A DNA stretch of 64,000 nt from Candidatus Accumulibacter meliphilus (GCA_003332265.1 QPGA01000001.1:1-64000), one strand, 5' to 3'; shown: positions 1 to 10,156, counted from the stretch's first letter. Notes: a model not told the origin generated them from the sequence alone. A program made the numbers and translations.

Positions 1-2
1 CC

Positions 3-209
3 CGCGATGAAGACGGCGACGGCTTCCACGAGGTTCACGTCAACACCATCGAGGGCTTCTGGTCCTTGCTGCGCTCCTGGCTGCGGCCTCACCGCGGGAT
101 CTCCCAGGAAAGTCTTCCTCTCTACCTCGGCTTCTTCGAGTTCGTTCACAACGCCAAAAATCGCGGAAAGCGACTTCTCGAATCCCTCTTGGGGTTGCTC
201 CTCAGCTAA
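3..209 (+). mobile_element. IS1595-family (ISXO2-like) transposase, 3' end only
   Basis: Reading from base 3 in frame gives 68 residues ending at TAA 207-209. They include HVNTIEGFWSLLRSWLRPHRG and a segment around YLGFFEFVHNAKN, which matches the C-terminus of DDE transposases of the ISXO2-like/IS1595 family (the conserved N-x-IEGFWS block carries the last catalytic acid). The gene enters from beyond the left edge, so whether the complete element is intact cannot be seen. It marks the start of a stretch of mobile-element debris before the restriction locus. Confidence 0.75.
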
Positions 210-313
210 CAACCCGAAACACATAATGAGCCAAAATGGTTACAAAAAGCCAAGAGATGAAATGAGCTTCAATGCCAACGTTATCAGTATCCGGGAGCTA
301 GGATTCGTAGGCA

Positions 314-578
314 ATGAATCGACCCAGGCGCGGTGAGGGTTTCTCAGCCATGGCTCTGGCCAAGTTCCGGACGCTGCGCATGTGGTCTCGCGTTCAGCGA
401 GCGCGATGGGCCAAGGCCCTGCTGCACCGTCTTCGCGTGAGACTTCGGGCGGGCAAGGGACGGCCTCCGAGTGGCGAGCTAGTCGACGACCTTAACGCTG
501 GCGCCGGCAAGACGCTGTGCGTCGGCAACCGCAAGAACGGCAAGCTGCTTCACATTTATGAGAAGGGAAGGCCACCAG
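314..578 (+). pseudogene. Fragment of a phage-type replication initiation protein
   Basis: In the frame starting at 314, the part at about 455-570 reads GELVDDLNAGAGKTLCVGN followed by RKNGKLLHIYEKG. This is the conserved 'G-x-T-x-Y-x-G-x-R-x-S/N-G-K-x-x-R-x-YEKG' block of replication initiation factors of filamentous phages and related mobile plasmids (rolling-circle Rep). The N-terminal part in this frame (about 45 residues) is not recognisable, and homology stops where the 23-bp repeat at 579 begins, so this is an internal scrap of a Rep gene. The downstream residues in the same frame are not Rep-like. Confidence 0.6.
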
Positions 579-601
579 AAAGCAAAAAGGCCAATCCGAA
601 G
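579..601 (+). repeat. 23-bp direct repeat, left copy (candidate attachment-site half)
   Basis: The 23 bases are identical to 10157-10179; the core reads GCAAAAAGGCCAATCCGAAG. The right copy is part of the tRNA-Arg terminator. Here the partner arm of the hairpin is missing, so this copy is a displaced half-terminator. It lies exactly between the end of the Rep homology (about 570-578) and the point where homology to the next gene begins (604). That is what a site-specific recombination junction would look like. Confidence 0.7.
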
Positions 602-876
602 GTGTGGCGATCCTCTTCGGCGGGTCAATCTTCGCGTGTCGGCATTGTCACAGGCTGGTCTATGCTTGCCAGCGCGAAGATGCTAACTATAGAGCGCTGC
701 GGCGGTCGGACAGGATCCGGGATCGACTGGGCTGGCCTGCGGGCATTGCGAATCCCGACGGCGGCAAACCCAAGGGCATGCACTGGCGTACCTTCGAGCG
801 ATTGACTGCAGAACACGATACCTTTGTCCAGGTATCGCTGGCGGCAACGATTCGGCGGTTCGGGCTGAGGATGTGA
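602..876 (+). pseudogene. C-terminal part of a conserved hypothetical protein, N-terminus lost
   Basis: From GTG 604 the frame reads VAILFGGSIFACRHCHRLVY, then RLGWPAGIANPDGGKPKGMH and WRTFERLTAEHDTFVQVSL, stopping at 876. I recognise this as the C-terminal half of an uncharacterised protein common on proteobacterial islands, with a Cys-x2-Cys-like CRHCHRL motif and the GKPKGMHWRTFERL signature. The family's N-terminal half is absent: the frame runs upstream into the 23-bp repeat. It is therefore a truncated remnant cut at the repeat. Its function is unknown. Confidence 0.6.
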
Positions 877-946
877 ACGGCGAGCTGAATCTGTTTCGCA
901 AAATCGCCTTCCGCGTGCAAAGCTCATGCCAGTGGGGTGGATACGC

Positions 947-975
947 TTGGTCCGTTGTCGTCCGCCGTGTAAAGT
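947..975 (+). promoter_or_regulatory. Candidate sigma-70 promoter for the hsd locus
   Basis: TTGGTC (947-952) is separated by 17 bases from TAAAGT (970-975), about 45 bases before the chosen hsdM start at 1021. The spacing is ideal and each box matches consensus at four of six positions. This is a sequence match only. Confidence 0.35.
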
Positions 976-1020
976 TCGCAACCTGTGCCATATGGCATCA
1001 ATGCTCTGAAAAGACCGCTC

Positions 1021-3441
1021 ATGGCCCTCAAGAAGTCCGACCTCTATTCCTCCCTCTGGGCCTCGTGCGATCAACTGCGCGGCGGCATGGATGCCAGCCA
1101 GTACAAGGACTACGTCCTGTTCATGCTGTTCATCAAGTACATCACCGACAAGTACGGCGACAGCGACGCATTCGCTCCCCCGGTGACCATCCCCACGGGG
1201 GCAAGCTTCAGGGACATGATCGCGCTCAAGGGCAAGAGCGACATCGGCGACAGGATCAACAAACAGATCATTGCGCCACTGGTCGACGCCAACGCCCGTT
1301 TGGCGAAAAGCGACTTCCCCGACTTCAACGACCCCAACAAGCTTGGTGAGGGCCAGGCGATGGTCGATCGCCTGAGCAACCTGATCGGCATCTTCCAGAA
1401 GCCAGAACTCGACTTCTCGCAGAATCGCGCCGAGCACGACGACATTCTTGGCGACGCCTACGAATACCTGATGCGCCACTTCGCCACCGAGAGCGGCAAG
1501 AGCAAGGGCCAGTTCTACACTCCCGCCGAGGTCAGCCGCATCATCGCCAAGGTGATCGGCATCGCGCCGAACAACACCAAGGCGTCCACCACCGCCTACG
1601 ACCCGACCTGCGGATCGGGTTCGCTGCTCCTCAAGGTGGCCGCCCAGGCGGGCAAGCACATCACGCTCGAAGGGCAGGAGAAGGACGTGACCACCGCCGG
1701 CCTTGCGCGCATGAACATGATCCTGCACGACTTCCCGACGGCCAACATCCTCTCCGGAAACACCCTGGCCGCGCCCAAGTTCAAGGAGGGCGAGCAGCTT
1801 CGCAGCTACGACTACGTGGTCGCCAATCCGCCTTTCTCGGACAAGACCTGGACCATCGGCCTGACGCCGTCGAATGATCCCTACCAGCGCTTCGCCTGGG
1901 GCGAGCCGCCGGCCAAGCAAGGCGACTATGCCTATCTGCTGCACATCGTCCGATCGATGAAGGCTGCGGGCAAAGGCGCCTGCATCCTGCCGCACGGCGT
2001 ACTTTTTCGCGGCAACGCCGAGGCCACGATCCGCAAGCAGCTCGTCCGCTCGGGCATTCTCAAAGGCATCATCGGCCTGCCCGCCAACCTCTTCTTCGGG
2101 ACCGGCATCCCGGCCTGCATCCTGGTGCTGGACAAGGAGAACGCCGCCGGCCGCAAGGGCGTGTTCATGATCGATGCCGCGAAAGGCTTCATCAAGGACG
2201 GCAACAAGAACCGCCTGCGCGAGCAGGACATCCACCGCATCGTCGACACCTTCACCAGACAGGCCGATGTCCCTCGCTACGCCCGCATGGTGCCGCTGGC
2301 CGAAATCGTCGACGCCAAGAACGACTTCAACCTCAATCTGCCGCGCTACATCGACAGCGGCGAAGCCGAGGACCTGCAGGACATCGACGCGCACCTCAAT
2401 GGCGGTATCCCCGAGCGCGATCTCGACGCCTTCGCCGACTACTGGCAGGTGCTGCCCGGCGTGCGCGCCACCCTGTTCGAGTCGGCCGGCCGCCCCGGCT
2501 ACGCTCGCCTCAAGCTGCCTCTGGCCGAGGTCAAGCCGGCCATCTTCGGCCACGCAGAATTCACCGCCTTCAACCAGACCGCGACCCGCCGCTTTGCCGA
2601 CTGGCGCGCTGCCGTCGGCTCGCAGCTCACCGGCTTCGCCAAGGATGGCCACCCCAAGGCGCTCATCGAGAGCCTCGCCGAGGCGCTGCTCGCCACCTTC
2701 AAAGAGGTCCCGCTGCTCGACGCCTACGACATCTACCAGCACCTGATGGACTACTGGGCTGAGACCATGCAGGACGACGCCTATCTGATTTCCGCCGACG
2801 GCTGGGTGGCGAAAGCCGTCCGCATCATGGAGAGCGACAAAAAGGGCAAGGCCAGGGACAAGGGCTGGGCCTGCGAGCTGATCCCGAAATCACTCATCGT
2901 CGCCCGCTACTTCGCCAGGGAACAGGCGGGCATAGCCGCCAGGCAGGTCGAACTGGAAGCGGCCAGCGCCAGCCTTGCCGAACTGGAGGAGGAGCACGGC
3001 GGCGAGGAGGCTGTGTTCGCCGGCTTCGAGAGCATCACTGCCGCCACGGTGAAGGAGCGCATCCGCGAAATCGGTGGCGACCCGGACGGGGCCGCCGAGT
3101 TGGCGGTCTTGACGCAGTGGCTAGGCTTGAGCAACGACATAACGGCGCTGAAGAAGCAGGTTCGTGAAGCTGACGCCGCACTGGACTCGCTGGCCTACGA
3201 CAAGTACCCCAAGCTCACCGAGGCCGAGATCAAGACGCTGGTCGTGGACGAGAAGTGGATGGCGCGGCTGTCAGCCGCCGTGCAGGGCGAGCTGGATCGC
3301 GTCTCACAGACGCTCACCGGGCGCATCCGCGAGCTGGCCGAGCGCTACGCCACGCCGCTGCCGCAGCTTACCGACGAGGTGGCGACGCTCGCGGCCCGCG
3401 TGGAGGAACACCTCAAGAAGATGGGGGCGGTGTGGAAGTGA
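1021..3441 (+). CDS. hsdM: Type I restriction-modification system, methyltransferase subunit HsdM
   Basis: Adenine-N6 methyltransferase subunit that pairs with HsdS (specificity) and HsdR (restriction). From ATG 1021 it is 806 residues (MALKKSDLYSSLW...), with the HsdM N-terminal helical domain, GQFYTP at about 163-168, the SAM-binding motif DPTCGSGS at 194-201, and the catalytic NPPF at 269-272. An in-frame ATG at 985 would add 12 unlikely residues. HsdM is usually near 500 residues. Here about 300 more follow, rich in Ala/Glu with coiled-coil character (around ARQVELEAASASLAELEEE), as in the long-HsdM subgroup. It overlaps hsdS by 4 bases (GTGA). Confidence 0.95.
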   Translation: MALKKSDLYSSLWASCDQLRGGMDASQYKDYVLFMLFIKYITDKYGDSDAFAPPVTIPTGASFRDMIALKGKSDIGDRINKQIIAPLVDANARLAKSDFPDFNDPNKLGEGQAMVDRLSNLIGIFQKPELDFSQNRAEHDDILGDAYEYLMRHFATESGKSKGQFYTPAEVSRIIAKVIGIAPNNTKASTTAYDPTCGSGSLLLKVAAQAGKHITLEGQEKDVTTAGLARMNMILHDFPTANILSGNTLAAPKFKEGEQLRSYDYVVANPPFSDKTWTIGLTPSNDPYQRFAWGEPPAKQGDYAYLLHIVRSMKAAGKGACILPHGVLFRGNAEATIRKQLVRSGILKGIIGLPANLFFGTGIPACILVLDKENAAGRKGVFMIDAAKGFIKDGNKNRLREQDIHRIVDTFTRQADVPRYARMVPLAEIVDAKNDFNLNLPRYIDSGEAEDLQDIDAHLNGGIPERDLDAFADYWQVLPGVRATLFESAGRPGYARLKLPLAEVKPAIFGHAEFTAFNQTATRRFADWRAAVGSQLTGFAKDGHPKALIESLAEALLATFKEVPLLDAYDIYQHLMDYWAETMQDDAYLISADGWVAKAVRIMESDKKGKARDKGWACELIPKSLIVARYFAREQAGIAARQVELEAASASLAELEEEHGGEEAVFAGFESITAATVKERIREIGGDPDGAAELAVLTQWLGLSNDITALKKQVREADAALDSLAYDKYPKLTEAEIKTLVVDEKWMARLSAAVQGELDRVSQTLTGRIRELAERYATPLPQLTDEVATLAARVEEHLKKMGAVWK

Positions 3442-4700
3442 CGCCCGGATACAAACAGACAGAACTAGGCGTCATCCCTGAAGAATGGGGCGTAAAGCCG
3501 CTCAAGGATATTTCGCCGCGGCAATCTGTTGGTCTAGTAATTAATCCATCGACCTACTTCGACAAAGCCGGAACTGTCCCCATGTTGGTGGGTTCGGATG
3601 TCAGTGAAAACTCGATCAACTGGGAATCAGCCAAGCGGATCACCACAGCCAGCAATCACAGACTTCCAGCTTCCAGGCTATGTGCGGCAGATCTGGTCAT
3701 GGTTCGTGTCGGTGAACCCGGAACTACTGCGGTGATTCCAAAAGAATTTGACGGGTGCAATTGTGCTTCGATGATGATTATTCGAAAGCATCCTTCTTTC
3801 GATTCTGAATGGCTTTGTTTCGCCATGAACTCACCGTTGGGGCGAGCCCGTGTTGCATGCGTGCAATACGGCACAGCACAAAAGCAGTTCAACATCAGCG
3901 ATGCGGTCGATTTCCTTTACCCAGTCCCGCTCCTCCCCGAACAACGCGCCATCGCGGCGGCGTTGAGCGATGTGGATGCGCTGCTGGGCGGGCTGGAGCG
4001 GCTCATTGCCAAGAAGCGCGACCTCAAACAGACCGCCATGCAGCAACTCCTCACCGGCCAAACCCGCCTGCCGGGTTTTAGCGGGGAGTGGGACGTGAAG
4101 ACGCTCTTTGATTTGGCGGAGCGAAAAAAGGAACTGTTCGATGACGGTGATTGGATTGAGTCCGAGCACATAGCGACAGAGGGTGTCCGGTTGATACAGA
4201 CCGGAAACATCGGGGTTGGCTGCTTCGTCGAAAAGGAAGTAAGGAAGTTCATCTACGAGGAATCGTTTACGTCGCTTCGTTGCAAGCAGCTGAAGACGGG
4301 GGATCTGCTTGTTTGTCGATTGGCTGACCCCGCCGGTCGTGCCTGTGTGCTGCCGGATATCGGTGAAGAGCGAATCGTCACATCTGTTGACGTCACGATC
4401 TTTCGCCCGCCAATCGGAATGGCAGATCGTGTCTATCTCGCAAATGTTTTTTCAACTCCGGAATGGTTCCGGGCCGTGAGCGACCGAAGCGGCGGCACTA
4501 CGCATAAACGCATTTCACGCGGCGCACTCGGGAGAGTTTCGCTCAAGCTTCCACCACTCCCCGAACAAACCGCCATCGCCGCCGTCCTCTCCGACATGGA
4601 CGCCGAGCTGTCCGCCCTCGAAGCCCGCCGCGACAAGACCCGTGCCCTCAAGCAGGCGATGATGCAGGAGTTGCTCACCGGCAGGACGCGGCTGGTCTGA
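3438..4700 (+). CDS. hsdS: Type I restriction-modification system, specificity subunit HsdS
   Basis: DNA-recognition subunit that sets the bipartite target for both methylation and cleavage. GTG 3438 overlaps the hsdM stop and gives 420 residues starting VTPGYKQTELGVIPEEWG, the usual HsdS opening. The classic two-repeat layout is visible: target recognition domain 1 (about 15-165), conserved PLLPEQRAIAAALSDVD and coiled-coil helix ending in LLTGQTRLPGF (about 165-213), domain 2 (about 215-370), and a second PLPEQTAIAAVLSDMD helix ending LLTGRTRLV (about 372-420). The recognition domains look lower in GC than the flanking conserved parts, as expected for exchangeable domains. The target sequence cannot be read from the protein. 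Confidence 0.95.
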   Translation: MTPGYKQTELGVIPEEWGVKPLKDISPRQSVGLVINPSTYFDKAGTVPMLVGSDVSENSINWESAKRITTASNHRLPASRLCAADLVMVRVGEPGTTAVIPKEFDGCNCASMMIIRKHPSFDSEWLCFAMNSPLGRARVACVQYGTAQKQFNISDAVDFLYPVPLLPEQRAIAAALSDVDALLGGLERLIAKKRDLKQTAMQQLLTGQTRLPGFSGEWDVKTLFDLAERKKELFDDGDWIESEHIATEGVRLIQTGNIGVGCFVEKEVRKFIYEESFTSLRCKQLKTGDLLVCRLADPAGRACVLPDIGEERIVTSVDVTIFRPPIGMADRVYLANVFSTPEWFRAVSDRSGGTTHKRISRGALGRVSLKLPPLPEQTAIAAVLSDMDAELSALEARRDKTRALKQAMMQELLTGRTRLV

Positions 4701-4901
4701 GCGCGTCGAGCCCGCAGGGTGGCCCGACCGTCGCCGGGCGGCGGCGGTGCCGTTTCTGGATCTGGACAGACCCTCGCCGTCAACATCCGTCGGCTCGTCA
4801 TCAAAGATAATTTTCGAAAAGGTATGAGCTAAGAGCCTGTTGTTATGGTAATAATTGCAGTCGATTAGAGATAACTTTTCAGCCGTCCCACAAAGAGCCC
4901 G

Positions 4902-6062
4902 ATGCCTGCCTTTGTTCATCACGATTTGACTCTCCTCAACCCGGCGTTCGATTCGCCGCTGGTGGATGTGTTGACCGAGCTGGAGCATCTGCGCCGCCTG
5001 CAACTTCGGGGCACGACGCCGGCACCGATCTTCTTTCAGCTCAAGCACATTTTTCACATGCTCGAAAGCCTGGGGTCGGCGCGCATCGAGGGCAACCACA
5101 CTACTCTGGCCGATTACGTGGAAAGCAAGCTAGGAGGTGCCCGCCAGCCGCCGTCTGATCAGCTGCGGGAAATGGAGAACATCGAGTCGGCGATGACTTA
5201 CGTCGAGGAAAGCATTCAACCCGGCGATCGCCTGAGCGAACATTTCATCCGCGAACTGCACGCCATCACCGTCGGCGAGCTGGAGCGCGAGGGCGACGCC
5301 ACGCCGGGGGCGTATCGGCAGCACCCGGTGCGCATTGCGCAGTCTGAGCACCTGCCGCCTGAATTCATCCAGGTACCGGAATACATGCAGGCGCTGGCGG
5401 CGTTCATCAACGAGAATCACCCGCCGAAATATGACCTGATCAAGGTGGCGCTGGCGCACCATCGTTTCGGCTGGATACACCCGTTTGGCAACGGCAATGG
5501 CCGGGTCGTACGCCTGCTGACCTATGCCTTGCTGATCAAGTACGGTTTCAACGTCAAGGCCGGCGGGCGGGTACTGAACCCCACTGCGGTTTTCTGCAAT
5601 GATCGCGACCGCTATTACGCCATGCTGTCCAGCGCCGATAGCGGCACGCCGGGCGGTCTGGAAACGTGGTGCGTCTATGTGTTGCAGGGCATTCTGGACG
5701 AACTGCGCAAAGTGGATCGGCTGACCGATTTTGGTTACCTGAGCGACAAGGTGCTTGCGCCCGCCATTGCCTACGCGCGCGAACGGGAGTTGATCACGGC
5801 CAGCGAAGAGCGTGTTTTGCACATAGGCGCCAGGAGCGGCATCGCCAAGGCGGCCGATTTGGCGGTAGCGATGCCGGGCATGTCATTGCCACAGCGAACC
5901 TACCAGATCAGGAAGCTGGTCGAGCGCAAGATGTTGTTGCCGATCAAGGAAGGGGCGCGACAATACACCTTGGGGTTCAGCAACAGCTATCTGATGCGCG
6001 GGATCGTTCGTGCCTTGTCCGCCGAAGGCTTCATTCCGTCGACGCTTAACCGGGCGGACTAG
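4902..6062 (+). CDS. fic: Fic family protein (AMPylase-type) inside the hsd operon
   Basis: 386 residues. The Fic catalytic loop HPFGNGNGR starts at His193, matching HPFx(D/G)GNGR; such enzymes usually transfer AMP from ATP to a target hydroxyl. SARIEGN at 59-65 fits the inhibitory-helix signature S/T-x3-E-G/N, so this is a class II Fic with its own N-terminal autoinhibition. A C-terminal winged-helix-like part (about 300-386) resembles other Fic/DUF4172-type proteins. ATG 4902 has AAAGAG six bases upstream. It lies between hsdS and hsdR, 201 bases after hsdS and 3 bases before hsdR. That 201-base gap has an AT-rich second half (about 4795-4885) unlike its surroundings, which may hold a promoter, but I could not identify one with confidence. 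The target is unknown. Confidence 0.9.
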   Translation: MPAFVHHDLTLLNPAFDSPLVDVLTELEHLRRLQLRGTTPAPIFFQLKHIFHMLESLGSARIEGNHTTLADYVESKLGGARQPPSDQLREMENIESAMTYVEESIQPGDRLSEHFIRELHAITVGELEREGDATPGAYRQHPVRIAQSEHLPPEFIQVPEYMQALAAFINENHPPKYDLIKVALAHHRFGWIHPFGNGNGRVVRLLTYALLIKYGFNVKAGGRVLNPTAVFCNDRDRYYAMLSSADSGTPGGLETWCVYVLQGILDELRKVDRLTDFGYLSDKVLAPAIAYARERELITASEERVLHIGARSGIAKAADLAVAMPGMSLPQRTYQIRKLVERKMLLPIKEGARQYTLGFSNSYLMRGIVRALSAEGFIPSTLNRAD

Positions 6063-6065
6063 TCG

Positions 6066-9000
6066 ATGCCTGAAATTCCCCGCTCAGAACGTAAGACGCA
6101 AAACCGCGTGATAGACCTGTTTACCGACAGGACACTCGCCGATTCCCTCGGCTACCGTTACCTCGGCGAATGGAACAAGCGCGAGAACAATCGCCCAATC
6201 GAAACCGCGCTGCTGCGCGACAGGCTCGCCGCGCGGGGCTATTCGGCCGCTCATATCTCGGCGGCCCTGCAGAAGCTGGAGACCGCTGCCGATGCGACCG
6301 GCATCACGCTCTATCAGGCCAACCTGCGCACCTATCAGTTGCTGCGCTATGGCGTGCCGGTGCAGATCGCCGCCGGCAGGGCGCATGAGACGGTGCATCT
6401 GATCGACTGGGCCAATCCCGAGCAGAACGACTTTGGCCTCGCCGAGGAAGTGACGCTCAAGGGCGGCTACGAGCGGCGGCCGGACATCGTGCTCTACATC
6501 AACGGCATCGCCATCGCGGTGATCGAACTCAAGCGCAGCTCGGTGGAGGTGGCCGACGGGGTGCGGCAACTGATCACCAACCAGGAAGAGATTTTTAACA
6601 AGGGCTTCTTCACGACCGTGCAGTTGCTGCTGGCGGGCAGTGACGCACAGGGATTGCGCTACGGCACCACCGGCACGCCCGAGCAGTTTTTCGTGGAATG
6701 GAAGGACGAGGAAAAGGTCGGCGCTGGCGGGACTGCGCTACCCGAGGCAGGTGCCTTGCTCGACCGGCCGCTGGCGCAACTGTGCAACAAGGCCCGGCTG
6801 CTCGACTTGATACGCCACTTCATCATCTTCGATGCCGGCCAGAAGAAAGTGCCGCGCCCGCATCAGTATGCCGGGGTGAAGGCGGCACAGGAGCGAATGG
6901 CCAGGCGCGAGGGCGGTGTCATCTGGCACACCCAGGGCAGCGGCAAGAGCATCCTCATGGTGCTGATTGCCAAGTGGCTGCTGGAGCACGACCCCGAGGC
7001 ACGCATTCTCGTCATCACCGACCGCGACGAGCTAGACAAGCAGATCGTCGGCGTGATGAGGAATGCCGGGGTGATCGGCGACAGCTCGCCTTCACTGCGC
7101 ATTAGCTCGCGGGCCGAGTTCGTCGACAAGCTGGCGGCGACCACGCCGCGCCTGCTGTGCGCTCTGATCCACAAGTTCGATGTGGCCGACCTGAGAGGGC
7201 CGGCGCCGAAGGTGGCAGGCCGCTTCTATGTGTTTGTCGATGAGTGCCACCGCAGCCAGGGCGGTGACATGAACCGGCAGATGAAGCGCTGGCTGGAAAG
7301 CGCGATCTTCATCGGCTTCACCGGCACGCCGCTGCTGCGCAAGGACAGGCTGCTGACGCGGGATGTGTTCGGCAGCTACATCCACACCTACAAGTTCCAC
7401 CAGGCGGTGGCTGACAAGGTGGTGCTCGACCTCAAGTACGAGGCGCGCGACGTGCCGGAGCGGCTGACTTCGCAGAAAAAGATCGACGAGTGGTTCGAGC
7501 AGAAGACCAAGAACCTGAACAATTTCCAGAAGGCGCTGGTGCGCAAACGCTGGGCAACGATGGAGGAACTGATGAGCGCGGCGGGACGCAAGCGCGAGAT
7601 CATTGCCGACATCATCGGCGACTTTGCCCTCAAGCCGCGCCTGAACAACGACCGCGGCACGGCGATCCTGGTGGCCGCCTCGATCCATGACGCCTGCCAC
7701 TACTTCCGCCTGTTCCAGAACACGAGCTTCGGCACCTACTGCGGAATCATCACTTCTTTCGAGCCGAACGCCAACGCGATTTCCAGGGAGCCGGCGAACA
7801 GCGACGAGCGCTACAAGTTCGACACCTACACCCGGCACGTTCTCAAGAGCGGCCAGACGACCAGGCAATACGAGGACGAGGCGAAGCGCCGTTTCATCGA
7901 GGAACCGGCGAACCTGAAGCTGCTGATTGTCGTGAGCAAGCTGCTGACCGGCTTCGACGCGCCGAGTTGTAGCTACATCTACCTCGACAACGAACTGCGC
8001 GACCACAACCTGTTCCAGGCCATCTGCCGCACCAACCGGCTCGACGGCGATGACAAGGATTACGGCCACATCGTCGATTACAAGAAGCTTTTCGGCGACG
8101 TGCAGCAGGCCATCGCGGTGTACAACTCCGACGAGCTGGACATCGAACAGGGAAACGGTGGCAACAACAACGTGCATCTCAAGAACTGGCTGGAAGAAGG
8201 CAGGAAGCAGCTCGACGACGCCCGCCAGGCACTGAGCTACCTTTGCGAGCCGGTGGCACTGCCGCGCGAGGTGGAGCAGTTCCTGCGTTATTTCTGCGGC
8301 GATGCCGCCAATCCCAATGCGCTGAACGAAACGGAGGTGCTGCGCGTTTCCTTCTACAAGGCGGTGGCGCTTTTTGCGCGGGCCTTTGCCGACCTCGCGC
8401 AGGATTTGACTGAGGCAGGCTATTCCGACGCCGAGGCGGCGACGCTGCAAAAGGACGTCGCGTTCCACGCCGAGATTCGCGCAGCCATCAAGAGGCACTC
8501 CGGCGAGGAACTGGACATCAAGCCCTTCGAGGCCGACATGCGCCACCTGATCAACACATACATCCAGGCCGATCCGGCGGTCGAACTGGGTGAACTGGGC
8601 GAGATGTCGCTGACCGAACTGATCATCGAGACCGGCATCCACGATGCCATCGCCAGGACGCTGAACGCGAAGGGCAAACTCTCGAAGAACGCCATCGCCG
8701 AGGGGATCATCAACAACGTCCGCAAGACGATCATCCGCGAGCAGCTCACCGACCCGAGGTTCTACGCGCAGATGTCCAAGCTGCTCGATGATCTGATCAA
8801 GCAGAGTCGGGTGGATACGGCGGCCTATGAGGAATTCCTGCGCCAGGCCGAGGAGTTGGTGAAGCGGCTGGCCGCCAGGCAGCCGGAGGCGGGTATTCCT
8901 GCGGCGCTGCACGGCAAGACCGAGGCGATCGTGATCTACAACAATCTGCCGGAGATCCTCGCGGCGGCGGGCAATGCCCGTTTCACTGCGGCGGAACCGC

Positions 9001-9200
9001 AGGCCGAGTACGCCGGCGAGCGCCTGACATTGGCGCTGGAAATCGATCGCACCCTGCGCGAAAAGGCGCCGGCCGGCTGGAAGGGTGATCAGGCACGGGA
9101 GGCGCAGGTACTGAACGCACTATTCCCCTTGCTGGGCCGAAACCGCGAGGCGACGCTGGCGCTGTTCGAGCTGGTGAAGAATCAGCCGGGCTATCAATGA
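6066..9200 (+). CDS. hsdR: Type I restriction-modification system, restriction subunit HsdR
   Basis: ATP-dependent DNA translocase and endonuclease of the type I complex; it cuts unmodified DNA far from the target site. 1044 residues. The N-terminal PD-(D/E)xK nuclease shows Asp140, Glu154 and Lys156 ([20 protein letters not shown]). The SF2 motor follows, with Walker A HTQGSGKS at 288-295, DECH at 392-395 and FTGTPLL soon after. The C-terminus is the helical domain that contacts HsdM. All key residues seen are intact, so the system appears functional. ATG 6066 lies 3 bases after the fic stop, and the 3' end overlaps the next gene by 4 bases (ATGA). Confidence 0.95.
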   Translation: MPEIPRSERKTQNRVIDLFTDRTLADSLGYRYLGEWNKRENNRPIETALLRDRLAARGYSAAHISAALQKLETAADATGITLYQANLRTYQLLRYGVPVQIAAGRAHETVHLIDWANPEQNDFGLAEEVTLKGGYERRPDIVLYINGIAIAVIELKRSSVEVADGVRQLITNQEEIFNKGFFTTVQLLLAGSDAQGLRYGTTGTPEQFFVEWKDEEKVGAGGTALPEAGALLDRPLAQLCNKARLLDLIRHFIIFDAGQKKVPRPHQYAGVKAAQERMARREGGVIWHTQGSGKSILMVLIAKWLLEHDPEARILVITDRDELDKQIVGVMRNAGVIGDSSPSLRISSRAEFVDKLAATTPRLLCALIHKFDVADLRGPAPKVAGRFYVFVDECHRSQGGDMNRQMKRWLESAIFIGFTGTPLLRKDRLLTRDVFGSYIHTYKFHQAVADKVVLDLKYEARDVPERLTSQKKIDEWFEQKTKNLNNFQKALVRKRWATMEELMSAAGRKREIIADIIGDFALKPRLNNDRGTAILVAASIHDACHYFRLFQNTSFGTYCGIITSFEPNANAISREPANSDERYKFDTYTRHVLKSGQTTRQYEDEAKRRFIEEPANLKLLIVVSKLLTGFDAPSCSYIYLDNELRDHNLFQAICRTNRLDGDDKDYGHIVDYKKLFGDVQQAIAVYNSDELDIEQGNGGNNNVHLKNWLEEGRKQLDDARQALSYLCEPVALPREVEQFLRYFCGDAANPNALNETEVLRVSFYKAVALFARAFADLAQDLTEAGYSDAEAATLQKDVAFHAEIRAAIKRHSGEELDIKPFEADMRHLINTYIQADPAVELGELGEMSLTELIIETGIHDAIARTLNAKGKLSKNAIAEGIINNVRKTIIREQLTDPRFYAQMSKLLDDLIKQSRVDTAAYEEFLRQAEELVKRLAARQPEAGIPAALHGKTEAIVIYNNLPEILAAAGNARFTAAEPQAEYAGERLTLALEIDRTLREKAPAGWKGDQAREAQVLNALFPLLGRNREATLALFELVKNQPGYQ

Positions 9201-9928
9201 CCGAGGTCATCCGGCTCGGCGACATCGACATCGCCGTGACGCGCAAGTCGGTCAAGAACGTCCATCTCTCCGTGCATCCGCCGGCAGGGAGCGTCACGCT
9301 GGTAGCCCCGACCGGCACACGACTGGAAGTGGCCCGAGCCTATGCCATCTCCAAGCTGGGCTGGATTCGTGACCAGCAGGCGAAGCTGCTGGCACAGGCG
9401 CGAGAGACCCCACGCCAGTTTGTCGAGCGGGAAAGCCATTACCTCTGGGGACGGCGCTACCTGTTGTCCATTGTCGAGAAGGACGCCAAGCCAAGCGTGA
9501 GCCTGGATCATCGCCGGATCATGCTCAGCGTGCGCCCGGGCAGCGGGCTGGCAAAGCGGGAAGAGGTAATGCTGGAATGGTCTCGCTCATTGCTTCATGA
9601 AGCCGTACCTGCCCTCATCAGTAAATGGGAGCAGATCCTTGGTGTGAAGGCTTCCGGCTATTTTCTGCAGCGCATGAAGACGAAGTGGGGTAGCTGTAAC
9701 CACAGGGCGGGAAGCATTCGGCTGAATTCCGAGCTGGTGAAAAAGCCCAAGGACTTGCTTGAATACGTCGTCGTGCATGAAATGCTGCATCTGGTCGAGC
9801 CGACGCATAGCGAGCGCTTCGTCATGCTGCTCGACCAGCATTTCCCGACCTGGCGGGAAGCCCGCGCTGAGCTGAATGAACTGCCGTTGGCCGCGGAGAC
9901 CTGGAGCGATAGCGCTGGCCGGCGTTAA
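9197..9928 (+). CDS. YgjP-type M48/SprT-like zinc metallopeptidase
   Basis: 243 residues. HEMLH at 194-198, with a further His204 and Glu206 (PTHSERF), forms the zinc-binding HExxH site of the YgjP/WLM-like metallopeptidase family. The preceding MKTKWGSCN (about 160-168) and [16 protein letters not shown] are typical of that family (often annotated M48 or DUF45). The start overlaps the hsdR stop (ATGA), so translation is probably coupled. Partners of this family are often found directly after hsdR, but their substrate is not established. A role in island maintenance or defence is an inference. Confidence 0.85.
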   Translation: MTEVIRLGDIDIAVTRKSVKNVHLSVHPPAGSVTLVAPTGTRLEVARAYAISKLGWIRDQQAKLLAQARETPRQFVERESHYLWGRRYLLSIVEKDAKPSVSLDHRRIMLSVRPGSGLAKREEVMLEWSRSLLHEAVPALISKWEQILGVKASGYFLQRMKTKWGSCNHRAGSIRLNSELVKKPKDLLEYVVVHEMLHLVEPTHSERFVMLLDQHFPTWREARAELNELPLAAETWSDSAGRR

Positions 9929-10156
9929 GTCCTTGGCACGAGAGGGGGCGCAGGCGCGATGGTGGCGGGCCGATGTCTTCCGAAGCCGCGGCCGCATCGG
10001 AGCAGCGGGTGACGATCGCCTGAATTACCGCCTAAGGGGGCTCGCGATGGTCGCCTGCCTGGGAAGCTGCCCCACCGCGCTGGCCTTGCTGACGTGGCTC
10101 AGGATTGCCTGGCATATTCGCCGACTGGTACCCAAACTTGTACCCCAGGAGTCCAC
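9929..10156. other. Island right-end spacer, no gene recognised
   Basis: 228 bases between the metallopeptidase stop and the right direct repeat. Open frames here read through into the tRNA and look like non-coding translations. The end contains two GTACCC words in close succession (around 10129-10145), which could be integrase arm-binding sites, but no integrase gene is present. Nothing else is recognised. Confidence 0.4.

Noticed and set aside
625-2742. 705-residue minus-strand open frame opposite hsdM
   Set aside because: High-GC shadow frame: the plus strand encodes a complete HsdM with all motifs, and the minus translation has no recognisable domain.
7092-8912. 606-residue minus-strand frame opposite hsdR
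   Set aside because: Antisense to a fully supported HsdR; composition (Val, Arg, Gln, His rich) is typical of reverse-frame translation.
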